Assembly: GCA_014240375.1 (NCBI GenBank) | Contig: JAAZXB010000003.1 | Span: 192,249-256,248, forward strand | Direction: 5' to 3' | Source: Planctomycetota bacterium | Lineage (GTDB): Bacteria; Planctomycetota; UBA8108; UBA1146 | Length of the DNA: 64,000 nt | Shown here: piece after piece, positions 8,251 to 17,224 of the stretch | Layout: each line of letters opens with the position of its first letter | Position numbering within the stretch: the stretch's first letter is position 1 | Translations under genes and position numbers: made by a program | Notes under the pieces: generated by a model | Database searches by the model: none | What the model saw: only the letters and a program-made list of their open reading frames with translations | Told to the model about the DNA's origin: nothing

Positions 8251-10731
8251 ATGCCTCAGATGGTCCGATCCGCCGGGATCCCCGGCGATGCTGCACGTAC
8301 TCTTCTCGATCTTGCCAGTGGTCTACCCGATGGAACCTGGCACCTCCAACCGGATGATCCTGAAGCTCCCGACATCCGGATCCAACTGGAAGCCGGCCGA
8401 CTCGTCGACCTCGATCGCCCTGGACAACCGAGCGTTCTCCTCCGGGCTCTGCTCCTCGATGGTCCGCTACGACCTCGCGAACGAGATCGCTGGATCAAGC
8501 GTGGCACCGACCTCGGAACCTGTCCCGGGCTGCTATGCCTCGAAGAACAGGGCATCGAAGCGAGTGTTGCAGGCGAACAGATCGGCAAGATCATCGACGA
8601 GGATCTGGTACTGGTCCTCGGTGCCGGAGATGCGACCTGGTCCGGCCCTTCGATGGAACCGATCCTCTCGGGACTTCACGGCCGGGTCGATCTGGGAGAC
8701 TCACTCGAGGAGGTGCTCTTTCGCTCCGCCTCGAGGCACCGATTGTGGGAAGGGATCACCGATCTCCCCATGATGAGAGATGTGGTCGCTGCCACCCCAT
8801 CCGCCATGACGATCATCTCCGATCCACACTCCGGTGCTGAGGAAAAGGTGATCATCGAACTGGCGGACGGCCACAAGGACATCGCCGAGATCGTCGGTGG
8901 ACGACCCGACCCGTGGCGTGCTCTCGATCGCCTGATGGGACTGCTGGAAGAGGGTTATCTCGAGACCCAGAGTGCCATGGAACTGTTCCGCAATGGCGAA
9001 TCTGCCCTCTCGCAAGAGCAACCCGCAACCGCCCTGAGGCGCTGGCGAAGAGCGGAGGAACTGGGTCTGGATGATTTTGACCTGGGAGCGCGCATCGGAG
9101 AAGCCTGTGCGGCTACCGGTAGATCTTCGGAAGCGGCGCGACGCCTTCGATCTCACGCACAGCGCTGCTCCGAGCAGGTTCGCATCGAAGCGGCCCGGGA
9201 TGCGTGGACCGGAGTGGTACTCCTCGATCCCACCGATGTCGAAGCGCGCCAGAGAGCCCTGACCTTGTGGATGCGAAATCCCGGCGATGATCCAAAACCG
9301 GCAGCACGACTGGCCCAGGCGCTGATCGATGCAGGAACTGCCGATTCCGCCTGCCAGTTACTCGACTCGATCGGTGCCCATCTCCCCGATCCTCAACTTC
9401 ACTCCCTTCACGAGCAGGCGGCACAGGCGAGCGGCGATCCAGAAGCGGCGCAGCGAGCACGCTGGCGCCAAGCCGAGGCGCTGCGAGCCACAGGACAATG
9501 GTCCGACGCCACCGAACTGTATCAGCAACTGGCAGCCGAAAATGACCAGACCTCGCTTCTGATGCTGCGACTGGTTGAATCTGCGCTGCAAAGATCCGCC
9601 AGCGATGTGGCAGAGGAGTACACCGAGAAAGCACTGCGCAACGAGAGCGGCACCCTCCGTCCGCTCGATCCCGCATCTCGAGAGGCGATCAGCGTCATCC
9701 TCCAGCACGAGGCTGCGCCCGCTACCCTGCACTGCTGGAATGCCGACGATGCACGATCTCAACAGCAACCACAGAGAGAAGCAGAGGCACGTCACCACCA
9801 GTGGCAAGCACATTGCAATGAATCGAACATCGATGCGGCGAGAGAAGCCGCTCGCCGCTGTCACGAATTGTCCCCGGGAGTTCCGGAGATCGCCATCGAA
9901 CGATCCGAACTGGAAGAACGTGCGGGTCAGCCCGCAGTGGCAGCCCTCATCCTGGAATCAATGCTCCACCAGTTGCCCTCCGATCACCCTGCGGTTCCTG
10001 CTGCAGTGAAATCGCTACTGGCCCTCGATCGAACTCGAAAGGTCGCTCTGCAACATTCATTGCAATTGAGTGATCCCGATTCGACCCACCATCAGGCGAC
10101 TCAATTCGCCCTCGGATTGATCCAGGTGCTGGAAGGGGAAGCGATCGCCACCACTCCCGAAGCGGGAGCGCAGGCGATGGTGCTGGGCATCGTCTCTGCA
10201 CTTCTCCAGACCGGGCCAGGGCGAGAAGAAGCGATCACCACCATTGCCGACCAGATGTCGCGTCACCCCGATCCGCTGGTTCACCTGCTCTGCGCAACCG
10301 TTGCAAAACACCGGCCAGATCACCCTCTATTACAACGAACTGCCCAACCCCCGGCCGCCAGCGCCAGGCCCGCAGCTGTGGTCCGCTCCAGTATCGGCAA
10401 CATCACCGATAAACTGCGAGGGGTACAAACCAGCCCCGGGGAACCCACGGCGTCGGCCCCGACCGCTCTACCTCAGCAACAGCCGCCCCAGCAAAGCCCT
10501 GCTTCGCCACCGCCAAATCAGGGAATCCAAGCGTCTCTGGATCGGCTCCGCTCGCTCCGGGGGGACACAGCACCACCACCCAAGTCTCCTCAAGGGGAGA
10601 CTCCTCGGCCCGAAACCGGTCCAGATCCGCTGGCCACACCCGCTGCCCTACCCCCACCTGTCGCCACCGGCAGTCTCCAGTCGGCGGCCTCAAAACTGGG
10701 TTCTTTGAGAGGACCTTCCAACGAAAGTTGA
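8251..10731 (+). CDS. DUF4388-like and TPR-repeat protein
   Basis: A large cytoplasmic-looking protein of about 826 residues. The N-terminal part has a DUF4388-type pattern (IQLEAGRLVDLDRPG, later IAEIVGGRPDPWRALDRL and GLLEEGYLE), seen in bacterial signalling and gliding-related scaffolds. The centre is long TPR-like alpha-helical repeats rich in Ala, Arg and Glu. The last 130 residues are Pro/Gln/Ser-rich and probably disordered, with a repeated short element (LDRLRSLRG near residue 770 and ASKLGSLRG at the end). The frame is open to an ATG at 8203; 8251 is chosen because the domain begins soon after, but neither has a strong ribosome binding site. The function is unknown. Confidence 0.72.
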   Translation: MPQMVRSAGIPGDAARTLLDLASGLPDGTWHLQPDDPEAPDIRIQLEAGRLVDLDRPGQPSVLLRALLLDGPLRPRERDRWIKRGTDLGTCPGLLCLEEQGIEASVAGEQIGKIIDEDLVLVLGAGDATWSGPSMEPILSGLHGRVDLGDSLEEVLFRSASRHRLWEGITDLPMMRDVVAATPSAMTIISDPHSGAEEKVIIELADGHKDIAEIVGGRPDPWRALDRLMGLLEEGYLETQSAMELFRNGESALSQEQPATALRRWRRAEELGLDDFDLGARIGEACAATGRSSEAARRLRSHAQRCSEQVRIEAARDAWTGVVLLDPTDVEARQRALTLWMRNPGDDPKPAARLAQALIDAGTADSACQLLDSIGAHLPDPQLHSLHEQAAQASGDPEAAQRARWRQAEALRATGQWSDATELYQQLAAENDQTSLLMLRLVESALQRSASDVAEEYTEKALRNESGTLRPLDPASREAISVILQHEAAPATLHCWNADDARSQQQPQREAEARHHQWQAHCNESNIDAAREAARRCHELSPGVPEIAIERSELEERAGQPAVAALILESMLHQLPSDHPAVPAAVKSLLALDRTRKVALQHSLQLSDPDSTHHQATQFALGLIQVLEGEAIATTPEAGAQAMVLGIVSALLQTGPGREEAITTIADQMSRHPDPLVHLLCATVAKHRPDHPLLQRTAQPPAASARPAAVVRSSIGNITDKLRGVQTSPGEPTASAPTALPQQQPPQQSPASPPPNQGIQASLDRLRSLRGDTAPPPKSPQGETPRPETGPDPLATPAALPPPVATGSLQSAASKLGSLRGPSNES

Positions 10732-10778
10732 CCTGAGCGGTCTAGATCCCTAGGATTCGCTCTGACGAATTGACATGG

Positions 10779-10852
10779 GGCGGCATCGCCAAGTGGTAAG
10801 GCACGGGTTTGCAAAACCCGCATCCCCGGTTCGAATCCGGGTGCCGCCTCCA
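10779..10852 (+). tRNA. tRNA-Cys (GCA)
   Basis: A 74-base cloverleaf. The acceptor stem GGCGGCA pairs with TGCCGCC, the discriminator is T (U in the RNA), and CCA is encoded. The anticodon arm is GGGTTTGCAAAACCC with anticodon GCA, and the T-arm carries GGTTCGAATCC. It lies on the plus strand, 47 bases after the DUF4388-like gene. Confidence 0.97.
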
Positions 10853-10867
10853 TTCATTCGCAACATC

Positions 10868-10899
10868 AGCGAGCCGCATCGGTATCGATGCGGCTCGCT
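10868..10899 (+). terminator. Hairpin downstream of tRNA-Cys
   Basis: A perfect 14-bp inverted repeat (AGCGAGCCGCATCG and its complement) around a 4-base loop, starting 15 bases after the tRNA. It is followed by GTTTC rather than a strong T-run, so intrinsic termination is likely but not certain. The hairpin could also be a 3' processing signal. Confidence 0.7.
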
Positions 10900-10902
10900 G
10901 TT

Positions 10903-10981
10903 TCTCATCGGTGCCCATTCTCATCGGTGCCCATTCTCATCGGTGCCCATTCTCAGCGGTGCCCATTCTCATCGGTGCCCA
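10903..10981. repeat. Intergenic 16-bp tandem repeat, about five copies
   Basis: Five head-to-tail copies of the 16-base unit TCTCATCGGTGCCCAT start at 10903, 10919, 10935, 10951 and 10967. The copies are identical except for one base in the fourth (AGCGG in place of ATCGG) and the merging end of the fifth. No gene overlaps the array. It starts directly after the tRNA-Cys hairpin and runs without a gap into a second array of a different unit. Confidence 0.95.
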
Positions 10982-11029
10982 ACGATCTGGCCCAACGATC
11001 TGGCCCAACGATCTGGCCCAACGATCTGG
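10978..11029. repeat. Intergenic 13-bp tandem repeat, four copies
   Basis: Four perfect copies of CCCAACGATCTGG start at 10978, 10991, 11004 and 11017, followed by a partial copy (CCCAGATCGG). The array shares its first bases with the end of the neighbouring 16-bp array. From here to the promoter-like element near 11261 I see no gene or clear structure. Confidence 0.95.
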
Positions 11030-11260
11030 CCCAGATCGGTCGAGCCCTTCCCCTGCGTGCCCTCGTCTGCGCAAGTCGCTTCGATCTCCCCCTCACACGG
11101 TCACCCGGGACGCTGGCGCGGCTGCTGCATTACTGTCTCACCTCCCCAATCGACCAGACCACAGGTTTCACACGAGAAAGAGACCCGATTGGACAGAATT
11201 ATCTCCTCTCGCTGCCAAGTGAGGCAGGATTGCCCTCTCACACCTTCGCGGCAGAGACAC

Positions 11261-11266
11261 TATAAT
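11261..11266 (+). promoter_or_regulatory. Candidate -10 promoter element
   Basis: A perfect TATAAT sits 130 bases before the start of the next gene on the plus strand. No good -35 hexamer is present at 16-18 bases upstream (the closest is CTCACA at 11237), so this is a weak call based on the -10 element alone. The stretch from 11030 to here holds nothing else recognisable. Confidence 0.35.
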
Positions 11267-11302
11267 CGTGGGTAAGAGGTTGAAGAGATCTCGAAAACAG
11301 AT

Positions 11303-11322
11303 GATTGCCCGGGGGGGCAATC
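11303..11322 (+). promoter_or_regulatory. Hairpin in the probable 5' leader
   Basis: An 8-bp inverted repeat, GATTGCCC and GGGCAATC, encloses a GGGG loop. It lies between the TATAAT and the start of the FG-GAP gene, so it would be part of that gene's leader RNA. It does not match a riboswitch class I know. Confidence 0.4.
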
Positions 11323-11396
11323 GTGCGTGCGGATGAGGAGATGGCCCGGTTTTTATCCGGCAGTCCCGCATGCATTGGGAAGGGAGTGTTCTCGGG

Positions 11397-13958
11397 ATGA
11401 ATCTCAGAGTTCCTTTGCGTCTATTGGGTTTGACGATCTGTGTTGCCGGTTTCTTCTCCCCCTCTCTGATGGCTCAGCCAGACTGGGTACAGTTCAACGA
11501 TGAAACTGCGAGTCGGATCAGTGCTGCGTCGAATGTCACGACCAATGATGTCGCGGAAAAAGACTATGCCTGGGGCGATGTCGATCAGGACGGCGATACC
11601 GATCTGGTCATCGTCAGGAAACTGGCCTTCACCACCGGAGGCGTCTCTGCATACCGATCCAACCTGTTGCTGCTCAATCAAGGAGGCATTCTGGTCGACC
11701 GTACTGTCGACTACGCCAGCGCATCGGATGTCGCTGGAGATAACGGATTCCTGACCCCGACCAACGACCGCGATGTGATCCTCGCCGATGTCACTGGAGA
11801 CGGCTGGCTCGACATCGTGACCGCCGTCACCCTCGCGGATGGCTCACCCAAGCACATCGCATACCCAAGGGTTTACCGAAACCTCGGATTGAGTGGCGGG
11901 GTCTGGCAGGGATTCCTCCATGAAGATGCACGCATTCCGCAGTTCGAAGGAAATGTCCCCGGCGGTTCTGCCCCCCATGCACCACGATTTTGCTCCCTGG
12001 ATGCCGGAGATATCGATGGTGACGGAGACCTGGATGTCTACCTCGGAGATTACGACAGCGGTGGAGGTCAGACTCTCGACTTCAATGATCGCCTGCTGAT
12101 CAATGACGGCAACGGATTCTTCACCGATCAAACTTCGACTTACTTCTCTGGCTCCATCATCATCGGTGGCAGCCCGTTCCCGTTCCAGCAATCGGCCTTC
12201 GGCATGGCTTCCTCGATCCGCGACATGAATGGGGATGGAGCACTCGACATCATCAAGGACACCGCTCTCAACCCGCCGCAATACGTCGGGATCTCCTACA
12301 ACGATCCGGCAGGAACTGGCAACTTTTCCTCCCACAAGGAGAGTTGGGCCAGTATGGCTCCATACCATGTGACCGTCGGCGATCTCAATGCCGATGGTGC
12401 CAATGATATGGTGGTCACCGACGACAACGCCGATTCCTACCTGATCAATACCGGCAACGATAGCAACGGACTCGCGAACTTCTCACGCTTCTTCTACACC
12501 TTCCAGGGCGGAACCGGGGCCACAGGAGACGACGGGTTCGGAGGAAACTCCCTGATCGTGGACCTCGATAATGACGGTTGGAATGACGTGATCATCACCG
12601 ACGTAGATGTCGATATCGCGGGCTGCAACCGTCGGATGCACATTTACCACAACCTCGGGAATGCCCCCAATGTCAGTTTGCACCAAGAAAATGACGGAGG
12701 CCTCTGGAGACCCAACGGAGTTCACGATGTCGCAGTGTTCGACATCAACGGCGACGGTTGGCTCGATATGGTGATCGGAACCTGTACCGGCACCGAGGTG
12801 TGGATGAATGAAGCTCCCATCGGGTTGAATCTGACCTTTCCACTGGGAATCCCCGATTCAGTTCCCTGCACGGGAACGGTAGGGATCACGGTTCTTGCGG
12901 AAGGGTTCGGAGGAGGGGTCCTCTCCCCATCGACTGTCAAACTTCACGTCAGTACCGATGGCGGCCCCTTTGTCGAGAACACGATGGCCGCAGGACCCGG
13001 TGGACTGTTCGAGGGAAGTCTTGACGGTTCACAAGGGAGCGTTTCCCTCGAGTGGTTCGTCTCCGCTGCACTGACCACTGGCCTGATCAGCAACAGCCCA
13101 ACTGTACTGAATCTGATCGGCGATGAGATCACCAGAAATACCGAGAACTTCGAGACTGGAGCCAATGGCTGGACTGTCCAGTCGGATGCGTCGGTCACCG
13201 CTGGAAGTTGGGTCCGAGCGATCCCCAACGGGACATCCAGCGGAGGGACCCCATCGGCACCGGGTGTTGCGGCCAACGGCCAGTGGTGCTGGGTGACCGG
13301 CAATGGAGCCCCAGGAGGAGCGGCGGGGACGGCAGACCTCGATGGAGGCCCGACCCATCTGATCAGCCCCAGTTTCAATCTTGCCGGATCCAATGGAACC
13401 GTCAGTTTCAATCTCTGGTACTCCAATATCGAGTCCGATCCCACCCAGATCGATGAGATGTCATTCGCGATCTCCACCGATGGAGGAGCCTCATGGACCA
13501 CAGCGCTGGTCGTGGGAGGCGCCCTCGGAACCTCTGGATCATGGCAAAACTTCCAGATCAACCTCGGAGATGTAGTCGTCACTACCGCCAATACCATGTT
13601 CCGTTTCACCGCTTCAGATTCACCGAACAACTCGCTCACCGAAGTGGCAGTCGATGACTTCGTGGTCGAGACGGTTACCTGTGGTGGTGGTTCGATCATC
13701 TTCAAGCGGGGTGATGTGAATCTCGATGGGAACCTGGATATCAGTGATCCAGTGACGATTCTTCAGATGCTCTTCAACAGTGCCTCGGTCGGATGTGATG
13801 ACGCTGCAGATGCTAACGATGATTCGGCGCTGAATATTGCGGATGCTGTGGCGGTGCTTTCCTCCCTGTTCGGGGGAGCGGGTAACTTGCCAGAACCTGT
13901 CAACTGTGGACAGGATCCAACGGACGACGCGCTCGAATGCTTGACGGGATGCCCCTAG
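11397..13958 (+). CDS. Secreted FG-GAP/VCBS-repeat protein with C-terminal dockerin-like module
   Basis: A secreted protein of 853 residues. The ATG at 11397 begins a good signal peptide (MNLRVPLRLLGLTICVAGFF...LMAQ); an in-frame ATG at 11370 would add nine residues. The first half contains repeated calcium-binding FG-GAP/VCBS units such as GDVDQDGDTDLV, LADVTGDGWLDIV, GDIDGDGDLDVYLGDYDS and FDINGDGWLDMVIG, predicting an integrin-like beta-propeller. The region around residues 580-760 looks like a beta-sandwich (LAGSNGTVSFNLWYSNIE). Nucleotides 13701-13955 encode a paired EF-hand dockerin-like module starting FKRGDVNLDGNLD and ending in a Cys tail (NCGQDPTDDALEC). The role is probably cell-surface adhesion or binding. 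Confidence 0.85.
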   Translation: MNLRVPLRLLGLTICVAGFFSPSLMAQPDWVQFNDETASRISAASNVTTNDVAEKDYAWGDVDQDGDTDLVIVRKLAFTTGGVSAYRSNLLLLNQGGILVDRTVDYASASDVAGDNGFLTPTNDRDVILADVTGDGWLDIVTAVTLADGSPKHIAYPRVYRNLGLSGGVWQGFLHEDARIPQFEGNVPGGSAPHAPRFCSLDAGDIDGDGDLDVYLGDYDSGGGQTLDFNDRLLINDGNGFFTDQTSTYFSGSIIIGGSPFPFQQSAFGMASSIRDMNGDGALDIIKDTALNPPQYVGISYNDPAGTGNFSSHKESWASMAPYHVTVGDLNADGANDMVVTDDNADSYLINTGNDSNGLANFSRFFYTFQGGTGATGDDGFGGNSLIVDLDNDGWNDVIITDVDVDIAGCNRRMHIYHNLGNAPNVSLHQENDGGLWRPNGVHDVAVFDINGDGWLDMVIGTCTGTEVWMNEAPIGLNLTFPLGIPDSVPCTGTVGITVLAEGFGGGVLSPSTVKLHVSTDGGPFVENTMAAGPGGLFEGSLDGSQGSVSLEWFVSAALTTGLISNSPTVLNLIGDEITRNTENFETGANGWTVQSDASVTAGSWVRAIPNGTSSGGTPSAPGVAANGQWCWVTGNGAPGGAAGTADLDGGPTHLISPSFNLAGSNGTVSFNLWYSNIESDPTQIDEMSFAISTDGGASWTTALVVGGALGTSGSWQNFQINLGDVVVTTANTMFRFTASDSPNNSLTEVAVDDFVVETVTCGGGSIIFKRGDVNLDGNLDISDPVTILQMLFNSASVGCDDAADANDDSALNIADAVAVLSSLFGGAGNLPEPVNCGQDPTDDALECLTGCP

Positions 13959-13983
13959 GCGTTCCAGGGAGAGAGAGATGGGT

Positions 13984-14008
13984 TTTCATCGATAAAACAT
14001 CGATGAAA
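13984..14008 (+). terminator. Hairpin after the FG-GAP gene
   Basis: A 10-bp inverted repeat (TTTCATCGAT and ATCGATGAAA) with a 5-base loop, 26 bases after the stop codon. It is A+T-richer than the surroundings and has no T-run, so it may terminate weakly or stabilise the 3' end. Confidence 0.45.
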
Positions 14009-14124
14009 CGGCGAGGCAACGAGGATTCATCGCTACTGAGTCAGACCTTATCCGGCCGCCCAGCAATGAATCATGAAATCGGGACAGTGATCCACTGAGT
14101 CACCGTTAGAAGTCCGGGGAAAAG

Positions 14125-15909
14125 ATGCTGGCGATAACTCTGGAAAAATCAGGTGACCTCAGAGGGAAGCCCCACCTGGCGCTGGCCAGGCTAGCGACTC
14201 TGATACTTCTGCTGATCATTTCGCCCTTGCTGCTGGAAGGGCAATCGCTACAGCCTCGAATGGGAGAGCCCATCGAGGGCTTGACCGCCTCCCAGTTGGA
14301 ACGATTCCTCGCGGGAAAGGTAGAATTCCAGCGCACCTTCACCGCAGAAACAGGACTGGGACCTGGATTCAATCAGGATTCCTGTGCTTCCTGCCACTCC
14401 CTACCCATCGGCGGATCGGGATCGATCAAGGTGACTCGCTTTGGCACCGCCGACAAGGGCGAACCGTTTGATCCCCTCGCTGCGGAAGGGGGCTCGCTAC
14501 TGCAGGCCAATGCCATCTCCGATGACTGCCTCGAGAGCGTTCCTGTCACTGCCACCATCGTCATCGAGCGAACCACTCCGTCGATTCTCGGCGCAGGTCT
14601 GATTGAAGCGATCCCTCAAGCGGATCTATTGGCTCTTCAATCGAACGGGGGTGTCGCCCACCTGGTCGGCCTACTGGAGGACCCGATGGCTCCACTGACG
14701 GTAGGACGCTTCGGATGGAAGGCTCAGGTCGCCACTCTGCTTTCTTTCAGTGGAGATGCCACCCTCAACGAGATGGGCATCACCAACTCCATCGTGGGAT
14801 CTGAGAATGCACCCAACGGCGATGCCACCCTGCTGGCGCTCTGTGATGTGGTCGCCGATCCAGAGGAGCCTCTCGTCGATGGGATGCTGTTCGTCGAGCG
14901 GATCACCGACTTCCAGCGCTATCTCGCCCCTCCCCCCCAGACTCCACGAAGCGGGATGAGCGGCGAAGCGATCTTTACCTCGATCGGCTGTGCCAGCTGT
15001 CACAATCCACAATACGTCAGCGGAACCGCTCCTGAAGCAGCGCTCTCGGGGATCACCTTTCGGCCGTACAGCGATTTCCTGCTCCACGATATGGCGGGAC
15101 TGGGAGACGGAATCGTCCAAGGAGACGCTCTCGAATACGAGATGAAAACCCCTCCACTCTGGGGCCTGCGCATTCGAGGAGAGTTCCTTCACGATGGCCG
15201 GGTTCAGGTTCAGACGTTTCAGCAAGGAATCGATGATGCCGTCGCCTGGCATTTCGGCGAGGGATCGACGGCATCCTTCAACTACTCGCAATTGACTCCC
15301 ACCGAGCAGGGGCAAGTCGGTGCATTTCTCGCCTCACTGGGAAGAGCAGAGTTTGATATGAGTGGGGATGGATACATCGGTTCTGCTGACCTGGCAGGAT
15401 TCATCGACTGCTGGACCGGCGATGCCCCCGGTTCCTTTGATGCGGATTCACCCTGTGCCGTCAGCGATCTCGATGCGGATGGAGATGTCGATGCTGCTGA
15501 TCTTGCAGCTTTGAGAACGGCGTACCTCGATCCTCTGGAAGATTGTGACTCGGATGGTGTGTGGGATCTGGAGCAGATCTTGCTCATGGGTGGGGATGCC
15601 GATGGCGATGGAATCCTCGACAGCTGTCCAGAGGTGAGTTTCCGTAGAGGAGACAGCAACGCCGATGGTGCAGTGGACATCGGAGACCCCGTTCTCTCGC
15701 TGGGAATCCTCTTCTCAGGGTCGACCGCTGCCACCTGTGCGGATTCCACCGATGCCAATGATGATGGTACCTTTGACATCAGCGATCCCGTCTTCGAACT
15801 CGGCTTCCTCTTCTCGGGCGGCGCGGCGATGCCGGCCCCTGGACTCAATTGCGGACCCGATCCCACCACCGATGGACTCGATTGCGCCAATTACTCCAGT
15901 TGTCCATGA
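14125..15909 (+). CDS. Di-haem oxidoreductase-family (DUF1111) protein with dockerin-like module
   Basis: A 594-residue exported protein of the DUF1111/di-haem oxidoreductase (putative peroxidase) family. It starts ATG at 14125 after GGGGAAAAG, with a hydrophobic export signal at residues 20-38. Two c-type haem sites are visible, DSCASCHSLP and GCASCHNPQ. Family blocks include GLGPGFNQDSC, LGAGLIEAIPQADLL, GRFGWKAQVATLLSF, YSDFLLHDM, TPPLWGLR and EFLHDGRV. After residue 410 come EF-hand-like repeats (MSGDGYIGSADLAGF, LDADGDVDAADLAAL). The final 89 residues (nt 15640-15906) are a dockerin-like pair with the terminal Cys tail. It probably acts outside the cytoplasm in electron transfer; the substrate is unknown. 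Confidence 0.88.
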   Translation: MLAITLEKSGDLRGKPHLALARLATLILLLIISPLLLEGQSLQPRMGEPIEGLTASQLERFLAGKVEFQRTFTAETGLGPGFNQDSCASCHSLPIGGSGSIKVTRFGTADKGEPFDPLAAEGGSLLQANAISDDCLESVPVTATIVIERTTPSILGAGLIEAIPQADLLALQSNGGVAHLVGLLEDPMAPLTVGRFGWKAQVATLLSFSGDATLNEMGITNSIVGSENAPNGDATLLALCDVVADPEEPLVDGMLFVERITDFQRYLAPPPQTPRSGMSGEAIFTSIGCASCHNPQYVSGTAPEAALSGITFRPYSDFLLHDMAGLGDGIVQGDALEYEMKTPPLWGLRIRGEFLHDGRVQVQTFQQGIDDAVAWHFGEGSTASFNYSQLTPTEQGQVGAFLASLGRAEFDMSGDGYIGSADLAGFIDCWTGDAPGSFDADSPCAVSDLDADGDVDAADLAALRTAYLDPLEDCDSDGVWDLEQILLMGGDADGDGILDSCPEVSFRRGDSNADGAVDIGDPVLSLGILFSGSTAATCADSTDANDDGTFDISDPVFELGFLFSGGAAMPAPGLNCGPDPTTDGLDCANYSSCP

Positions 15910-15972
15910 TTCGTGATCGAAGATTCGTTCAAAGCCCGCACGTCGCGTGGGATGGGCGCACGCATTCGTTTT

Positions 15973-16008
15973 GGCAGCACTCGTGATGACAGCACTCGTG
16001 TTGGCAGC
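15973..16008. repeat. Short degenerate 15-bp repeat, 2.4 copies
   Basis: GGCAGCACTCGTGAT at 15973 and GACAGCACTCGTGTT at 15988 are followed by a partial GGCAGC. The array lies in the roughly 100-base gap between two convergent genes. It is smaller and more diverged than the other arrays in the window. Confidence 0.6.
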
Positions 16009-16011
16009 TGC

Positions 16012-16950
16012 TCACTTCAGCAGCGGTCCCTTGAGAGCCTCTCCATTGGTCGTCAGCACCTGAAAATGATGGACCCGATGCGGCCCCATATAGCGCCAGA
16101 CGATCTGCTTGTCGCGGGTCACCTCAAAGAGTTTCACCTTGCCCGGACCCGCCGCATAGCTCGCGATCACGGTGTTGCCGTTGGGAAGCCTTTGAGCGCC
16201 GCATGGATCTGCGAAGGGGTCGTCCTCGAAGTCCTCATTGGAGATCTTCCACACCACCTCCCCCTTCGCGTTGATCTCGATGGTCTTGTTACCATGAGTC
16301 AGATTGACCAGCGTGTTGCCATTCGCGAGCCGAATCGCGGTGAAGGGCCAGTTCTCTGCGGCCTTTCCACCGAGCTCTTCCAGGTCAGTCTTGAAGACCT
16401 GGAGCACCTTTCCTTCCGGTGAGTACTCCTTCACCTTGAAAGCGAGAAGGTGGGGTGCGAGGTAGTTGCCATTGGCGAGTTTGCGCGCCATGCGGGTCTG
16501 CATGTGAGCGTTGTCCGTCTCTGGTTGGAGCGGAACCTCCACCACAACTTCACCCTTCCGGTTCACCTCGATCAGCCTCGGCTTCACGCCCAGCTCCGTG
16601 ATCAAGGTGTTGCCACCTGCGAGGCGGGCACAGGTGCCGATCTCTGCATTCTCTGCCGACTTCTTGTAATGAAAGACGAGGTCATGCTCGCGCGTCAGCT
16701 CCTTGACCTCTGCTCCCCACGCAATCAACACGTTGCCGTTCTTCAAGACGAAGCCGTCACGAGCGCCGGCAACTCCTGAGTTCCAGAGCTCTGTTCCGTC
16801 CTCAGCGATGATGCCGGTGAAACTCGGACCTGCGACGAAGAAGGAGTGCTGAATCCTCTCGATCTCCTTGCCTGATGAGTCCTGCGAGAGGACCCGTTCC
16901 GAGCAAAGGGCCGTGAGAGTGAAGGCCAGGGTAAAGAGGATCGAGCGCAT
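16012..16950 (-). CDS. Secreted beta-propeller (ASST/PQQ-like) protein
   Basis: A 312-residue protein starting at the ATG at 16950, which is preceded by GGAAAGGAAG; the frame is open further upstream but only this start gives a signal peptide (MRSILFTLAFTLTALCSERVLSQ). Repeated blade motifs such as LKNGNVLIAWG, LAGGNTLITELG, LANGNYLAPH, LANGNTLVNLTHGNKTIEI and LPNGNTVIASYA show a six- or seven-bladed propeller of the arylsulfotransferase-like/PQQ-repeat type. The ASST catalytic His is not evident, so the enzymatic role is unproven. A 13-bp tandem repeat lies in its 5' region. Confidence 0.78.
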   Translation of the reverse strand: MRSILFTLAFTLTALCSERVLSQDSSGKEIERIQHSFFVAGPSFTGIIAEDGTELWNSGVAGARDGFVLKNGNVLIAWGAEVKELTREHDLVFHYKKSAENAEIGTCARLAGGNTLITELGVKPRLIEVNRKGEVVVEVPLQPETDNAHMQTRMARKLANGNYLAPHLLAFKVKEYSPEGKVLQVFKTDLEELGGKAAENWPFTAIRLANGNTLVNLTHGNKTIEINAKGEVVWKISNEDFEDDPFADPCGAQRLPNGNTVIASYAAGPGKVKLFEVTRDKQIVWRYMGPHRVHHFQVLTTNGEALKGPLLK

Positions 16951-17111
16951 GGGGCTTCCTTTCCGGGGCAGCGAGGAATGACGAACTTCCTGACGAATGA
17001 GCCCCCTTCTCCAGAGAGCCTCCACAGCCGCTGGGCGACGGATCCCACTGAACCTCGTTGAAAGTAGAACTGGGGATTCACTCTTGCGACGGAATCGACC
17101 GACGGATCACA

Positions 17112-17190
17112 GCGGGGCTCAAAAGCGATGCTCAAAACGCGATGCTCAAACGCGATGCTCAAACGCGATGCTCAAACGCGATGCTCAAAC
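17112..17190. repeat. Intergenic 13-bp tandem repeat, about six copies
   Basis: Copies of GCGATGCTCAAAC start at 17125, 17139, 17152, 17165 and 17178. A diverged first copy (GCGGGGCTCAAAA) is at 17112, and the copy at 17125 has one extra A. The array sits between the propeller gene's start and the end of the next minus-strand gene. Confidence 0.93.
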
Positions 17191-17224
17191 CAGATACCCC
17201 CCGAGCCATGCGCTGGCTACCGGA

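Noticed and set aside
10903..11029. Tandem arrays considered as a CRISPR array
   Set aside because: Units are 13-16 bp and head to tail with no unique spacers, and no cas gene is nearby.
10779..11030. tRNA-Cys as an integration site of a mobile element
   Set aside because: No integrase gene, direct repeat of the tRNA 3' end or foreign gene block is seen downstream.
12944..13705. 253-residue minus-strand frame inside the FG-GAP gene
   Set aside because: The opposite strand has a signal peptide, calcium-binding repeats and dockerin module in frame; this product is Pro/Ser-rich with no domain.
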